Assembly (NCBI GenBank): GCA_026399875.1
Contig: JAPLQF010000028.1
Coordinates: 20,509-84,508 of the forward strand
Source: Burkholderiales bacterium
Lineage (GTDB): Bacteria; Pseudomonadota; Gammaproteobacteria; Burkholderiales; Burkholderiaceae_E
Direction: 5' to 3'
Length of the DNA stretch: 64,000 bases
Part shown: in pieces, positions 18,381 to 26,376 of the stretch
Layout: the number at the start of each line of letters is the position of its first letter
How positions within the stretch are numbered: the stretch's first letter is position 1
Notes under the pieces: model-generated
The model's database searches: none
What the model was told of the DNA's origin: nothing
Seen by the model: only the letters and a program-made list of their open reading frames with translations
Program-made: the position numbers and the translations under genes

Positions 18381-19322
18381 ATGAACCGCCAACCTCCGTC
18401 GCCACCTCACCGCACGACCCTGATGGATCACTCGGGCAACGAGCGACCGGCGCGTCAGATCCAGATCGTTCACCAGACCCGCTACCGATACGAACTGGCG
18501 GTCGCACAGTCGTGGCAACTGGCGCATCTGAGACCGCGTCATAGCAGCCTCCAGCGATTGCTCAGCCATGGCCTCGAAATCACGCCGCGCCCCGACTGGG
18601 TCGATGAGCGCACCGACTATTTCGGCAATCCGGTGACCGCGTTTGCGATTCACTCGCCGCACGAGGGCCTCGATGTGGTCGCCCGATCGCAGCTTGACGT
18701 CGCGCCGGCGCCGCCCGACTCCCCTGCGGTGATGCAGCCCTGGCGAGTTGCGGTGTTGCCGCCGGATGCCGGCACCGCCTATGAGATTGCGCAGTTTCTC
18801 GTGCCGAGTCCGCAGGTGCCGCGCTCGCGCCGCGCGAGCCTGTATGCCGCCCGCAGCTTTCGATCGGGCACACCCTTCCTCGTGGGCTTGCAGGACTTCG
18901 CCGCCCGTATCCATCGCGATTTCGCCTTCGACGCTAGCGCGACCACGGTCACCACGCCGCTGGCCGAGGTCTTCGAGCAACGCCGTGGTGTCTGTCAGGA
19001 TTTCGCCCAGCTCATGATCGCCGGCTTGCGTGGTATCGGCGTGCCGGCCCGCTATGTCTCGGGCTACATCCTGACCAACCCGCCGCCCGGCAAACCGCGA
19101 TTGATCGGGGCCGATGCCTCGCATGCCTGGGTGTCGGCATGGTGCGCCGGACAGGGCTGGATCGATATCGATCCGACCAATGCTCGACGCGTCGATCAGG
19201 ACTTTGTGACGCTTGGCTGGGGCAGGGACTTTTCAGATGTCACGCCGCTGCGCGGCGTCATCCTGGGCGGCGGCGAGCAGGAGCTCGAAGCCCGCGTGAC
19301 GGTGTTGCCGCTGGCGGTTTAG
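18381..19322 (+). CDS. Transglutaminase-family cysteine peptidase-like protein
   Basis: 313 residues from ATG 18381 (a second ATG at 18423 would shorten the tail by 14 residues). Transglutaminase N-terminal domain ('IVHQTRYRYELAV') followed by the core with Cys205 (RRGVCQDFAQ), His248 (ASHAWVSAW) and an Asp in 'WIDIDPTNA', so the catalytic triad is intact. Bacterial members usually act as peptidases or amidases rather than crosslinkers. It lies 47 bp after the ATP-grasp gene and closes the three-gene set; the following hairpin terminates the facing porin gene. Confidence 0.88.
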   Translation: MNRQPPSPPHRTTLMDHSGNERPARQIQIVHQTRYRYELAVAQSWQLAHLRPRHSSLQRLLSHGLEITPRPDWVDERTDYFGNPVTAFAIHSPHEGLDVVARSQLDVAPAPPDSPAVMQPWRVAVLPPDAGTAYEIAQFLVPSPQVPRSRRASLYAARSFRSGTPFLVGLQDFAARIHRDFAFDASATTVTTPLAEVFEQRRGVCQDFAQLMIAGLRGIGVPARYVSGYILTNPPPGKPRLIGADASHAWVSAWCAGQGWIDIDPTNARRVDQDFVTLGWGRDFSDVTPLRGVILGGGEQELEARVTVLPLAV

Positions 19323-19364
19323 CGGGCGCAGGACGCTGTCCGAACAGACCGAAACAGACGGCCG

Positions 19365-19393
19365 AAAAAAAAGCGCCGGGTTACCCCGGCGCT
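19365..19393 (-). terminator. Intrinsic terminator of the porin gene
   Basis: A perfect 9-bp stem (AGCGCCGGG at 19372-19380 pairing with CCCGGCGCT at 19385-19393) with a TTAC loop. Read on the minus strand it is followed by eight U residues (A-run 19365-19372). It lies about 40 bp past the porin stop. On the plus strand there is no T-run, so it serves mainly the porin. Confidence 0.9.
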
Positions 19394-19435
19394 CAGCCTG
19401 ACAGATGCAAGGCGGGTCATCAGACCCGCGCTGGA

Positions 19436-20692
19436 TCAGAACAGGTGACGGAAGCCCAGAGCAACGTTCTGGGGCTTCAGTCGATCCGTACCGCTGACCT
19501 GCAGGTTCGAGAAGTCCGACATACCGCCCGCAACGTACACGAAGGTACGCTTCGACAGCGGGTATTCGTAGGTCAGACCAAACGAGAAGGTCGAATTGCC
19601 GTTGACTGGCTGATTGGCAAAGATCGATTTGAAGTCGTGAGTGTCAGCAAAGTAGGCGTTGAAGATCACTTTGCCGGTACCGACCATTGCGAAGGCGCTG
19701 CCGAGGATGGTGTTGACATTAGCCTTGCTGGTACCGCCATTAAAGAACTGCTGGAGGTTGACCTGGGTGTAGCCGAGGCTGACGCCAAAGCTCGTCCATT
19801 TGTACGATGCGGTGACCGCAGCAACGCTTGAGCCGACCGTCGGAACGCCACCAACCACAGCAAGGCCGGTGGTTGCGGTCGGTTTGCTGTCGATGTTGTG
19901 GAAGCCGCCACCGATATACAGGCCGCCAAGCTGCCAGCCGGCCGCAATACCGTAGACGTCACCGGTACCGAGGGTGTTCGTGCCGGTAGGACCGCTGGTG
20001 CCCGCGCCAAGGTTCTCGCCGAAAGAGTAAGTCGCGTAGACAGTCAGGCCGCCAAAGCTGGGCGACCTGTAGGAAAGCGCGTTGTCAAGGCGAACCGGGC
20101 CTTGCGGGAGAAGCGTGGCAATCGACGCGCCGGTCGGTGCTGCCCAGTTGTTGTAGTAGCGATACTCGGAGAAGTCAGCAGGATACAGTGCCCAGAAAAT
20201 CGGGGTGTACTGACGACCGGCGGTCACTTGACCCCAGCCCGACGAAAGACCGACGAAAGCCTGACGGTTCCACCACTTGTTGTTGGTGGTGTCGCCTCTG
20301 CCCGTCGACCCAGCACCCGCGGTGTCGCCGTCGGAAACGTCGAGACCATGCTCGAGCGTGAAGATGGCTCGCATGCCGCCGCCGAGGTCTTCCGAACCGC
20401 GAATGCCGAAACGCGAACCCATGCCGATGCCGCTGCCCATCGTGAAGCCAGACGAGCCGGCAGACTTGGTCACGGTCGCAGGCTTCGCTGCGGTCGGTTG
20501 AATGACACCGGTGGTCTGGTTGATAGCCCAGCCGGCGGGCGTTGCAGGGGCGATTGCGTAGCTGCTGTTGGTGTCGTTGTTACCCCAATTAAGCGACACG
20601 TCAAGAATGCCGTACATCGTGAGCGACGACTGGGCTTGCGCAAAACCGGGCAGCGCGGCTGCGACTGCAATTGCGAGAAGCGATTTTTTCAT
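19436..20692 (-). CDS. Gram-negative trimeric porin (Burkholderiales type)
   Basis: 418 residues. Signal peptide 'MKKSLLAIAVAAALPGFAQA', mature start 'QSSLTMYGILDVSLNWGN', alternating amphipathic strands rich in Gly/Tyr/Asn, and a terminal strand ending in Phe ('ALGFRHLF'), the outer-membrane insertion signal read by BamA. It resembles the 16-stranded general porins of Burkholderiales. RBS AGGAGA lies about 6 nt before the ATG. Its own long leader region and strong terminator suggest a highly expressed single-gene transcript. Confidence 0.93.
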   Translation of the reverse strand: MKKSLLAIAVAAALPGFAQAQSSLTMYGILDVSLNWGNNDTNSSYAIAPATPAGWAINQTTGVIQPTAAKPATVTKSAGSSGFTMGSGIGMGSRFGIRGSEDLGGGMRAIFTLEHGLDVSDGDTAGAGSTGRGDTTNNKWWNRQAFVGLSSGWGQVTAGRQYTPIFWALYPADFSEYRYYNNWAAPTGASIATLLPQGPVRLDNALSYRSPSFGGLTVYATYSFGENLGAGTSGPTGTNTLGTGDVYGIAAGWQLGGLYIGGGFHNIDSKPTATTGLAVVGGVPTVGSSVAAVTASYKWTSFGVSLGYTQVNLQQFFNGGTSKANVNTILGSAFAMVGTGKVIFNAYFADTHDFKSIFANQPVNGNSTFSFGLTYEYPLSKRTFVYVAGGMSDFSNLQVSGTDRLKPQNVALGFRHLF

Positions 20693-21070
20693 TGGTCAAT
20701 CTCCTAGGTGTCTAAATTCCAAAGTCGTCCGGAAAGGCCCGGAACCGCAACTCCCCGAAATCGAATTCGGCTGGAAGCTGACGGTATTCTGCTGACAAAT
20801 TCAGGGCGAGCAAAGGAAAAGGCTGGGCGCGGAGGTGTCATTTCACCTCGGTTGTCGTGTATGCGCAACACTATCCGGGTCTGGCTGGCGGTTTGGCCTT
20901 CCGCTCCGGTGGGCCTGCCGTCCCGTGCTTGAAGCCGCCGGTGATGTCGACCGAGGGTCGCCGGAGCCTTCTGGCAGAGCCGGTGAGCGAGTCGTTCTGC
21001 GGCTGCCGTGTGGGAGCGTCAAGCGCTGGCCACTCGATCGGCGCATCGGGGCTCGCGTACCATTGGCGGG
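20693..21070. other. 378-bp intergenic region between porin and coq7
   Basis: No convincing gene. It must hold the porin promoter (minus strand) and the coq7 promoter (plus strand), but I see no strong sigma-70 pair for either. The only clear structure is the 18-bp inverted repeat at 20832-20849. Short open frames here lack ribosome-binding sites and recognisable protein sequence. Confidence 0.6.
20832..20849. promoter_or_regulatory. Inverted repeat upstream of porin (possible operator)
   Basis: GAGGTG-TCATTT-CACCTC, perfect 6-bp arms with a 6-bp spacer, 140 bp upstream of the porin start. It fits a dimeric-regulator site in size. No match to a regulator I can name, and with no T-run it is not a terminator. 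Confidence 0.35.
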
Positions 21071-21745
21071 ATGAATCCACGTCTGCTTCAAGCACCAGTG
21101 TCACGCCGCTTGTCCCGACAAGACCGTTTGCTGGCGAGCATCGGTCGCGCGCTGAGCGCGGTCTCGGCCTCGCCCGCTGGAGGGCGCCCTCTGCCTCTGG
21201 CTGACGTCGGCGATCGCGCGCCGGTCGCGCTGAGCGAGGTCGAGCGGCGAGAGTCTGGTGCGCTCATGCGCGTCAATCATGTCGGCGAGGTCTGCGCTCA
21301 AGCCTTATATGAAGGTCAGGCGGCCACCAGCGCTGATCCGGGCCTGCAGGCGTTTTTCAAGGAGGCGGCTGCCGAAGAGGGCGATCATCTCGCCTGGACC
21401 CGTCAACGCCTGTCTGAACTCGGCGCAAGGCCCTCGCTGCTCAATCCGGTCTGGTACGGTGGTGCGCTGCTGCTCGGTGCGGTGGCCGGGCGTTTCGGTG
21501 ATCGTCACTCGCTCGGTTTCATGGTCGAGACCGAGCGTCAGGTCGAGCGTCATCTCGCGGGCCACCTCGAGCGACTGCCGGTGGCCGACGTCGGGTCTCG
21601 GGCAATCGTCGAGCACATGCGGCGCGACGAGGCCGGCCATGCCGATCGCGCTCAGGCCCTGGGTGCTGCGCCCATGCCCGGGCCGGTGCGCGCGGTGATG
21701 CACTTGGCGGCGCGCATCATGACCGCCACCGCGCATCGCATCTGA
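21071..21745 (+). CDS. coq7: 2-nonaprenyl-3-methyl-6-methoxy-1,4-benzoquinol hydroxylase (Coq7 family)
   Basis: 224 residues from ATG 21071 (GGCGGG just upstream). Ferritin-like di-iron monooxygenase that carries out a late ring hydroxylation in ubiquinone synthesis. Metal-ligand motifs are visible: 'LMRVNHVGEVCAQ' with Glu, 'AAEEGDHLAW' (E-x-x-H), 'VETERQVERH' and 'RRDEAGHADRA' (second E-x-x-H). A hydrophobic 'GALLLGAVAGRFG' stretch fits membrane association. An N-terminal tail of about 45 residues precedes the core, common in betaproteobacterial members. Monocistronic in appearance and convergent with the OsmC gene. Confidence 0.92.
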   Translation: MNPRLLQAPVSRRLSRQDRLLASIGRALSAVSASPAGGRPLPLADVGDRAPVALSEVERRESGALMRVNHVGEVCAQALYEGQAATSADPGLQAFFKEAAAEEGDHLAWTRQRLSELGARPSLLNPVWYGGALLLGAVAGRFGDRHSLGFMVETERQVERHLAGHLERLPVADVGSRAIVEHMRRDEAGHADRAQALGAAPMPGPVRAVMHLAARIMTATAHRI

Positions 21746-21787
21746 CCGGCTTGCGCTGTTTTCGGCCTCAGTTCTCGGCCTGCGTTG

Positions 21788-21813
21788 TCGGTCTCAGTCT
21801 TCGGTCTCAGTCT
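21788..21813. repeat. 13-bp direct repeat between coq7 and the OsmC gene
   Basis: Two adjacent copies of 'tcggtctcagtct' (21788-21800, 21801-21813), with two more degenerate copies just upstream (about 21760-21787). It straddles the 3' end of the OsmC-like gene and probably arose by slippage. Confidence 0.7.
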
Positions 21814-22229
21814 TCGACGATCGTCCAGTCGATCGTGATCTCGGCGGTCTTGGCCAGCATGGCGGTCGCAGAACAATACTTGTCGTGAGACAGCTTGATG
21901 GCCCGCTCGACCACGTTCGGTTTGAGACCACGACCCCTGACGGTGAAGCGAAATCCGATCCGGGTGAAGACCTTGGGATCGGTTTCGGCGCGGTCGGCGG
22001 TCAGTGCTACTTCGCAGCCGCGCACATCCTGCCCGCTCTTGCGAAGGATCAGGACCACGTCATAGGCGGTGCAGCCGCCGGTGCCCAGCAGTACCATCTC
22101 CATCGGGCGCGGGCCGAGGTTTCGTCCGCCGCCTTCGGGCGCGCCGTCCATGACGACCGCGTGGCCGCTACCGGTTTCGGCGACGAACGACATGGTGTCG
22201 GGGCCGGTCCATCTGACCAGTGTTTCCAT
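21807..22229 (-). CDS. OsmC family protein
   Basis: 140 residues, typical for OsmC/YhfA-like proteins. The two conserved redox cysteines are Cys53 ('GTGGCTAYDVV') and Cys119 ('DKYCSATAML'), as in thiol peroxidases that reduce organic hydroperoxides; Cys72 is extra. The sequence is closer to the YhfA/OsmC branch than to Ohr (inference from the 'RPMEMVLLGTGGC' motif). It is divergent from rplM, sharing a 116-bp intergenic region, and convergent with coq7. Confidence 0.88.
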   Translation of the reverse strand: METLVRWTGPDTMSFVAETGSGHAVVMDGAPEGGGRNLGPRPMEMVLLGTGGCTAYDVVLILRKSGQDVRGCEVALTADRAETDPKVFTRIGFRFTVRGRGLKPNVVERAIKLSHDKYCSATAMLAKTAEITIDWTIVED

Positions 22230-22288
22230 CCTGTTGTCCTCTGTTAAATGATGTGAGCTGACGTTGTTTGAGCGGGTGCTCAGATTCT

Positions 22289-22318
22289 TTGACGCAAGAA
22301 GGCTAACTTGGTTATGAT
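22289..22318 (+). promoter_or_regulatory. Sigma-70 promoter of rplM-rpsI
   Basis: TTGACG (22289-22294), 18-bp spacer, TATGAT (22313-22318): five of six matches to each consensus hexamer. It lies 28 bp before the rplM ATG, giving a short leader of about 20 nt. This is the best-looking housekeeping promoter in the window. Confidence 0.85.
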
Positions 22319-22345
22319 AGAGGGCTTAGCAGAACTCGTCAGACC

Positions 22346-22774
22346 ATGAAAACGTTCTCCGCAAAACCGCATGAAGTCCGCCGCGACTGGTTTGTCGTCG
22401 ACGCCTCCGACAAGGTGCTCGGCCGTCTTGCTGCCGAAATCGCCGCTCGACTGCGTGGCAAGCACAAGCCCGAATTCACGCCGCACGTCGATACCGGCGA
22501 CTTCATTGTCGTTGTTAATGCTGCACGCATCCGTGTGACCGGCTCCAAGGCAACCGACAAGAAGTACTACCGGCACTCGGGTTATCCGGGCGGCATCTCC
22601 GAAACCAATTTCGGCAAGATGCAGTCCCGTTTCCCGGGCCGCGCCCTCGAAAAGGCGGTCAAGGGCATGCTGCCCAAGGGGCCGCTTGGCTACGCCATGA
22701 TCAAGAAGCTCAAGGTGTATGCCGAAGGCACGCATCCGCACACTGCCCAGCAGCCCAAGCTGCTGGAAGTCTGA
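22346..22774 (+). CDS. rplM: 50S ribosomal protein L13
   Basis: 142 residues, the standard length. Begins '[20 protein letters not shown]' and carries the L13 signature 'KADTG'-type region as '[13 protein letters not shown]', the '[12 protein letters not shown]' loop and the C-terminal '[18 protein letters not shown]'. It assembles early onto 23S rRNA. It is cotranscribed with rpsI, 73 bp downstream, as in most bacteria. Confidence 0.98.
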   Translation: MKTFSAKPHEVRRDWFVVDASDKVLGRLAAEIAARLRGKHKPEFTPHVDTGDFIVVVNAARIRVTGSKATDKKYYRHSGYPGGISETNFGKMQSRFPGRALEKAVKGMLPKGPLGYAMIKKLKVYAEGTHPHTAQQPKLLEV

Positions 22775-22847
22775 CCTCAACGCGTCTCCCACGGCGTCTT
22801 GCGGGCATTCGTCACAACGCTCACCAGGACGCGCATCAGGACCCACT

Positions 22848-23240
22848 ATGATCGGTGAATACAATTACGGCACCGGCCGCCGCAAAACTTCGGTGGCTCG
22901 TGTTTTTATCAAGAAGGGCAAGGGCGACATCGTCGTCAACGGCAAGCCCCTCGACCAGTACTTCGCCCGCGAAACCGGCCGGATGGTGGCGCGTCAGCCG
23001 CTCGAGGTGGCCAATCTGGTCGGTGAGTTCGATATCCGCGTCAATGTGAACGGCGGCGGTGAGTCGGGTCAGGCCGGTGCAGTCCGCCACGGCATCACTC
23101 GTGCGCTGATCGATTTCGACGCCACGCTCAAGCCCGCCCTGTCCAGCGCAGGTCTGGTGACTCGCGATGCCCGTGAGGTCGAGCGCAAGAAAGTCGGTCT
23201 TCGCAAGGCACGCCGGCGCAAGCAGTTCTCCAAGCGCTGA
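22848..23240 (+). CDS. rpsI: 30S ribosomal protein S9
   Basis: 130 residues from ATG 22848, preceded by AGGA. Diagnostic features: N-terminal '[14 protein letters not shown]', the '[16 protein letters not shown]' loop and the basic tail '[18 protein letters not shown]' that reaches toward the P-site tRNA. Longer in-frame starts run into the L13 gene and add unrelated sequence. Confidence 0.98.
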   Translation: MIGEYNYGTGRRKTSVARVFIKKGKGDIVVNGKPLDQYFARETGRMVARQPLEVANLVGEFDIRVNVNGGGESGQAGAVRHGITRALIDFDATLKPALSSAGLVTRDAREVERKKVGLRKARRRKQFSKR

Positions 23241-23255
23241 TCTGCCGCTTGTCAC

Positions 23256-23293
23256 CCCCGGCGACCCTGCGCACTGCACGGGTATCGCCGGGG
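23256..23293 (+). terminator. Hairpin after rpsI (weak terminator or attenuator)
   Basis: CCCCGGCGA (23256-23264) pairs with TCGCCGGGG (23285-23293); the 20-nt loop can fold further. No U-run follows, so it may slow transcription or protect the rpsI 3' end rather than terminate strongly before erpA. Confidence 0.35.
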
Positions 23294-23325
23294 CGGCTAC
23301 ACTCTTCACGTCAGGAGGATCCACG

Positions 23326-23676
23326 ATGAATGCTGTTGCCGAAATGCCCGCTCCCCTCGTCTTTACCGACAGCGCCGCCGACAAGGTGCGCCAGTTGATC
23401 GAAGAAGAAGGCAATGCCGATCTCAAACTGCGTGTATTCGTGCAGGGCGGTGGTTGCTCGGGTTTCCAGTACGGGTTCACCTTCGATGAAGAAACCAACG
23501 AAGACGATACCGTGATGCAAAAAAATGGTGTCTCACTGCTGATCGATGCAATGAGCTACCAGTATCTGATCGGTGCAGAGATCGACTACAAAGACGGTCT
23601 TGAGGGTGCTCAGTTTGTGATCAAGAATCCCAACGCCACCTCAACCTGCGGCTGCGGGTCGTCTTTCTCGGCCTGA
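23326..23676 (+). CDS. erpA: Iron-sulfur cluster insertion protein ErpA
   Basis: 116 residues from ATG 23326 with a strong AGGAGG 8 nt upstream. A-type Fe-S carrier with the three cluster cysteines: Cys44 ('[11 protein letters not shown]') and Cys108/Cys110 ('STCGCGSSF') at the C-terminus. It delivers 4Fe-4S clusters to target enzymes such as isoprenoid-synthesis proteins. The S9-ErpA order is a common betaproteobacterial arrangement. Its stop directly abuts the stop of convergent anmK. Confidence 0.96.
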   Translation: MNAVAEMPAPLVFTDSAADKVRQLIEEEGNADLKLRVFVQGGGCSGFQYGFTFDEETNEDDTVMQKNGVSLLIDAMSYQYLIGAEIDYKDGLEGAQFVIKNPNATSTCGCGSSFSA

Positions 23677-24831
23677 TCAGGCCTTGCCCGGCGATGCCGG
23701 GTAAATCGCCCCCAGTATTCTCGGCCCGCGAGCCCCGGTGACTGCCGGAAGGTTCCCGGGCCGATTCAGTATGCGCTGCCGCGCGAGCCAGGCGAAGGCC
23801 AGTGCCTCGACCGCCAGCGGGTCGATGCCGATCGCAGCGGTTGAGCCAACGTCGATTGACGTGGCGATCTGTGCAAGCCGTCGCATCAGGTAGGCGTTCA
23901 GAGCGCCGCCGCCACAGACCCTTATTTCGCTTGCGCCGAAATCTCGGCATGCCCGCTCGATCGTCAGCGCTGTCAGTTCGGCGAGCGTTGTCTGGACATC
24001 GCGCGGTGTGGGTTGGGCTGCGCTATTTGGCCGGCTGATTGCGAGTTGGTGGTCGAGCCAGGCTGGCGTAAAGAGGTCCCGTCCGGTGCTCTTTGGGGCC
24101 GGCAGTCCAAAGTAAGGCTCTGCCAGCATCGTATCGAGCAAGGCGCGGTCGATCGTGCCGCCAGCCGCCCAGTCGCCGTTCCGATCGAAAGGCTTGCCAA
24201 GATGGCGCTCGCACCAGGCGTCCATCAGCAGGTTTCCGGGGCCGGTATCGAAGCCGGTGACCGTGCCGCCACCCACCGGCAGCAGGCTGACATTCGCAAT
24301 GCCGCCGATATTCACCACTGCCCGGCGATTGTCGACCGAGCTGAAAGCCAGCGCATGGAAGGCCGGAACCAATGGCGCGCCCTGGCCGCCGGCGGCCACA
24401 TCGCCACTTCGAAAGTCGACCACCGACGGGCATCCAGTCAGCTCGGCAAGACGCGCCCCGTCGATCAGCTGAATGGTATAGCCCAGTTCGGGGCGATGCC
24501 GGACGGTCTGTCCATGCGCGCCAATCGCAACGATTTGCTCGAGGCTGGCTTGTTCGTTTCCCGCCTGATCGGCCTTGAGCTTTGAAAGCAGCGCGAGGCT
24601 GACCTCAGCATAGAGGTCGGTGAGTGCAATGCTGGCGAGTGAGGCGCGTGACAGTTCGTCAGGCCCAGGCTGCTGAAGGTCGAGCAGGGATCGGCGCAGC
24701 GCATCAGGCATTGGCCGCGATGCAAAAGCCAGTGTCGTGACAGAGGCATCCGGGGAGTCAGACTCAAACTCGGCAAGCACCCCGTCGACTGCATCGACGC
24801 TGGTGCCTGACATCAGCCCGATGAACCGCAT
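23677..24831 (-). CDS. anmK: Anhydro-N-acetylmuramic acid kinase
   Basis: 384 residues. N-terminal ATP-binding motif 'FIGLMSGTSVDAVDGVL', central 'NIGGIANVSLLPVG' and 'GFDTGPGNLLMDAW', and the C-terminal 'CGGGALNAYLMRRLAQ' match AnmK throughout. It phosphorylates and opens 1,6-anhydro-MurNAc from peptidoglycan turnover to MurNAc-6-phosphate in the cytoplasm. It lies 15 bp after the M23 peptidase gene on the same strand, a functional pairing around cell-wall turnover. Confidence 0.96.
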   Translation of the reverse strand: MRFIGLMSGTSVDAVDGVLAEFESDSPDASVTTLAFASRPMPDALRRSLLDLQQPGPDELSRASLASIALTDLYAEVSLALLSKLKADQAGNEQASLEQIVAIGAHGQTVRHRPELGYTIQLIDGARLAELTGCPSVVDFRSGDVAAGGQGAPLVPAFHALAFSSVDNRRAVVNIGGIANVSLLPVGGGTVTGFDTGPGNLLMDAWCERHLGKPFDRNGDWAAGGTIDRALLDTMLAEPYFGLPAPKSTGRDLFTPAWLDHQLAISRPNSAAQPTPRDVQTTLAELTALTIERACRDFGASEIRVCGGGALNAYLMRRLAQIATSIDVGSTAAIGIDPLAVEALAFAWLARQRILNRPGNLPAVTGARGPRILGAIYPASPGKA

Positions 24832-24846
24832 CGGGAAAATCGACCG

Positions 24847-26190
24847 CTATTCGAAGCGTGCGACGAGCTGGGACTCGAGCAGACCGAACCGATTGCGAAA
24901 CTGCGCGGCGACCTCGGTAAACCTGGCTTTCTCATCGCCCTGGAGCAGACGAACCGGTGACTGCTCGATGGCGGCCATCGGATCGACATGTTCACCGTCG
25001 ATATGGAACTCGAAGTGCAGATGAGGGCCGGTCGACCAGCCGGTCATGCCGACAGTGCCGATCACATCGCCCTGAAGCACGCGACTGCCTTGCTCAAGCC
25101 CTTGGGCGAAATCGTTGAGGTGCGCGTAGAGCGTCTGATAGCGTGCGTTGTGCTGGACGATGATGACGTTGCCGTACCCGTTCTGGCGTCCGATGAACTT
25201 GATCGTGCCGTCGGCGGTCGTGCGAACCTTGGTGCCGATCGGGGCATGCATGTCGACGCCCTTGTGGGCACGCCAGTCACGGAAGATGGGGTGCAGCCGT
25301 GCCTCGGTGTAATTGGAGCTGACCCGAGTGAACTCGAGCGGCGAAGCCAGGAAGGTTCGCGACAGGCTGCGGCCATCGAAAGAGTAGTAGTCGCCGTTGC
25401 CATTGCCGCGATCGAACCAGACCGCTTCGAGTTTGCGCTGACCGCCGCGGAACTGAACCGCGAGGATGCGCTCGACGGTTGCCGGCTCGAGGCTGCCTGC
25501 TTCACGGACGGTCTGGTAGACCACCCGCAGCCGGTCGCCACGTCGTACGTCTTTGCGAAGGTCGACTTCTGTACCAAAAATGTCGCCCATCCGGGTGACC
25601 AGCGAATCGGGGATGTCAGCGGCTTCAAGTGCCTCGGCCAGCGTCCGGCGAACTTCGGCGCTGCGGATCTCGACCGAGCGCTCGAGCTGCAGGGGCTCTT
25701 CGACAGCTTCGAGCCTGCCGTCTGAGCGGCGGATGACCAGGCGCTTGGCCTGGTCGAGGGTGCCCTCGGACCCCAGCCGGTAGTTCAGGGACTCGACCGA
25801 GCGGTCGGCTGACAGCGTTGCCGACACCGTCCGGCCGGGGCGCAGCTCGAGGAGGCCTCGCGCCGTGCGATCGCGACGCACAAACCCGGCGATCTCGTCG
25901 TCATTGACGCCCATGCGTGACAGCAGTGATGAGAGTGTCTCGCCCCGACGGATTTTTTCGTGCTGCACGAACGAGGTGTCGGAGTTGGCAGCGTTGACCG
26001 TGTTGATCAGAAGCGGCTCGCTCATCAGCCTTTGCTCTGGCACGGCGGAATCGGCCAGCGGCGCAACACCGAACGCAGTCACGGCAGCGAACGTGCAGAT
26101 GCCGCCGATGGCAAGAAGGACTGTTTTGACGTTGAACTGTGACATCGGTGAGGAGAGGTTGTGATCCTGATTAAAACTGCCGGAAAACAT
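24847..26190 (-). CDS. M23 family peptidoglycan metallopeptidase
   Basis: 447 residues from ATG 26188-26190; a GTG at 26205 and an ATG at 26145 are alternatives and none has a good RBS. One N-terminal membrane anchor ('VLLAIGGICTFAAVTAFGV'), a LysM/OapA-like segment ('RRGETLSSLLSRMGVND') and a mid-domain as in MepM-type proteins. The C-terminal M23 domain has its zinc residues in 'HKGVDMHAP' (His, Asp) and 'STGPHLHFE' (H-x-H). It probably cuts peptidoglycan crosslinks in the periplasm. Its operon partner is anmK, which recycles cell-wall sugar. Confidence 0.9.
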   Translation of the reverse strand: MFSGSFNQDHNLSSPMSQFNVKTVLLAIGGICTFAAVTAFGVAPLADSAVPEQRLMSEPLLINTVNAANSDTSFVQHEKIRRGETLSSLLSRMGVNDDEIAGFVRRDRTARGLLELRPGRTVSATLSADRSVESLNYRLGSEGTLDQAKRLVIRRSDGRLEAVEEPLQLERSVEIRSAEVRRTLAEALEAADIPDSLVTRMGDIFGTEVDLRKDVRRGDRLRVVYQTVREAGSLEPATVERILAVQFRGGQRKLEAVWFDRGNGNGDYYSFDGRSLSRTFLASPLEFTRVSSNYTEARLHPIFRDWRAHKGVDMHAPIGTKVRTTADGTIKFIGRQNGYGNVIIVQHNARYQTLYAHLNDFAQGLEQGSRVLQGDVIGTVGMTGWSTGPHLHFEFHIDGEHVDPMAAIEQSPVRLLQGDEKARFTEVAAQFRNRFGLLESQLVARFE

Positions 26191-26376
26191 CGGCAAAAAC
26201 AGCACTCGGAAGGCTGGTAATGCCTTAGGCTAAAATCAACGGCTTGTCGTTTGAATCGCCCAGGCAGTTGCTGCAGCGATCCGGACCGAAGCGCACCATC
26301 TGTGACCAGAGCTTCGCCCTCAGGCGCGATGGTAACAGAGAACTGTCCCGCTCGACCTTCCTGCCCAGTATCGCTC

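Noticed and set aside
20857..21204. Short open frame upstream of and overlapping coq7
   Set aside because: No RBS, no recognisable protein sequence, and it overlaps the well-supported Coq7 start in another frame.
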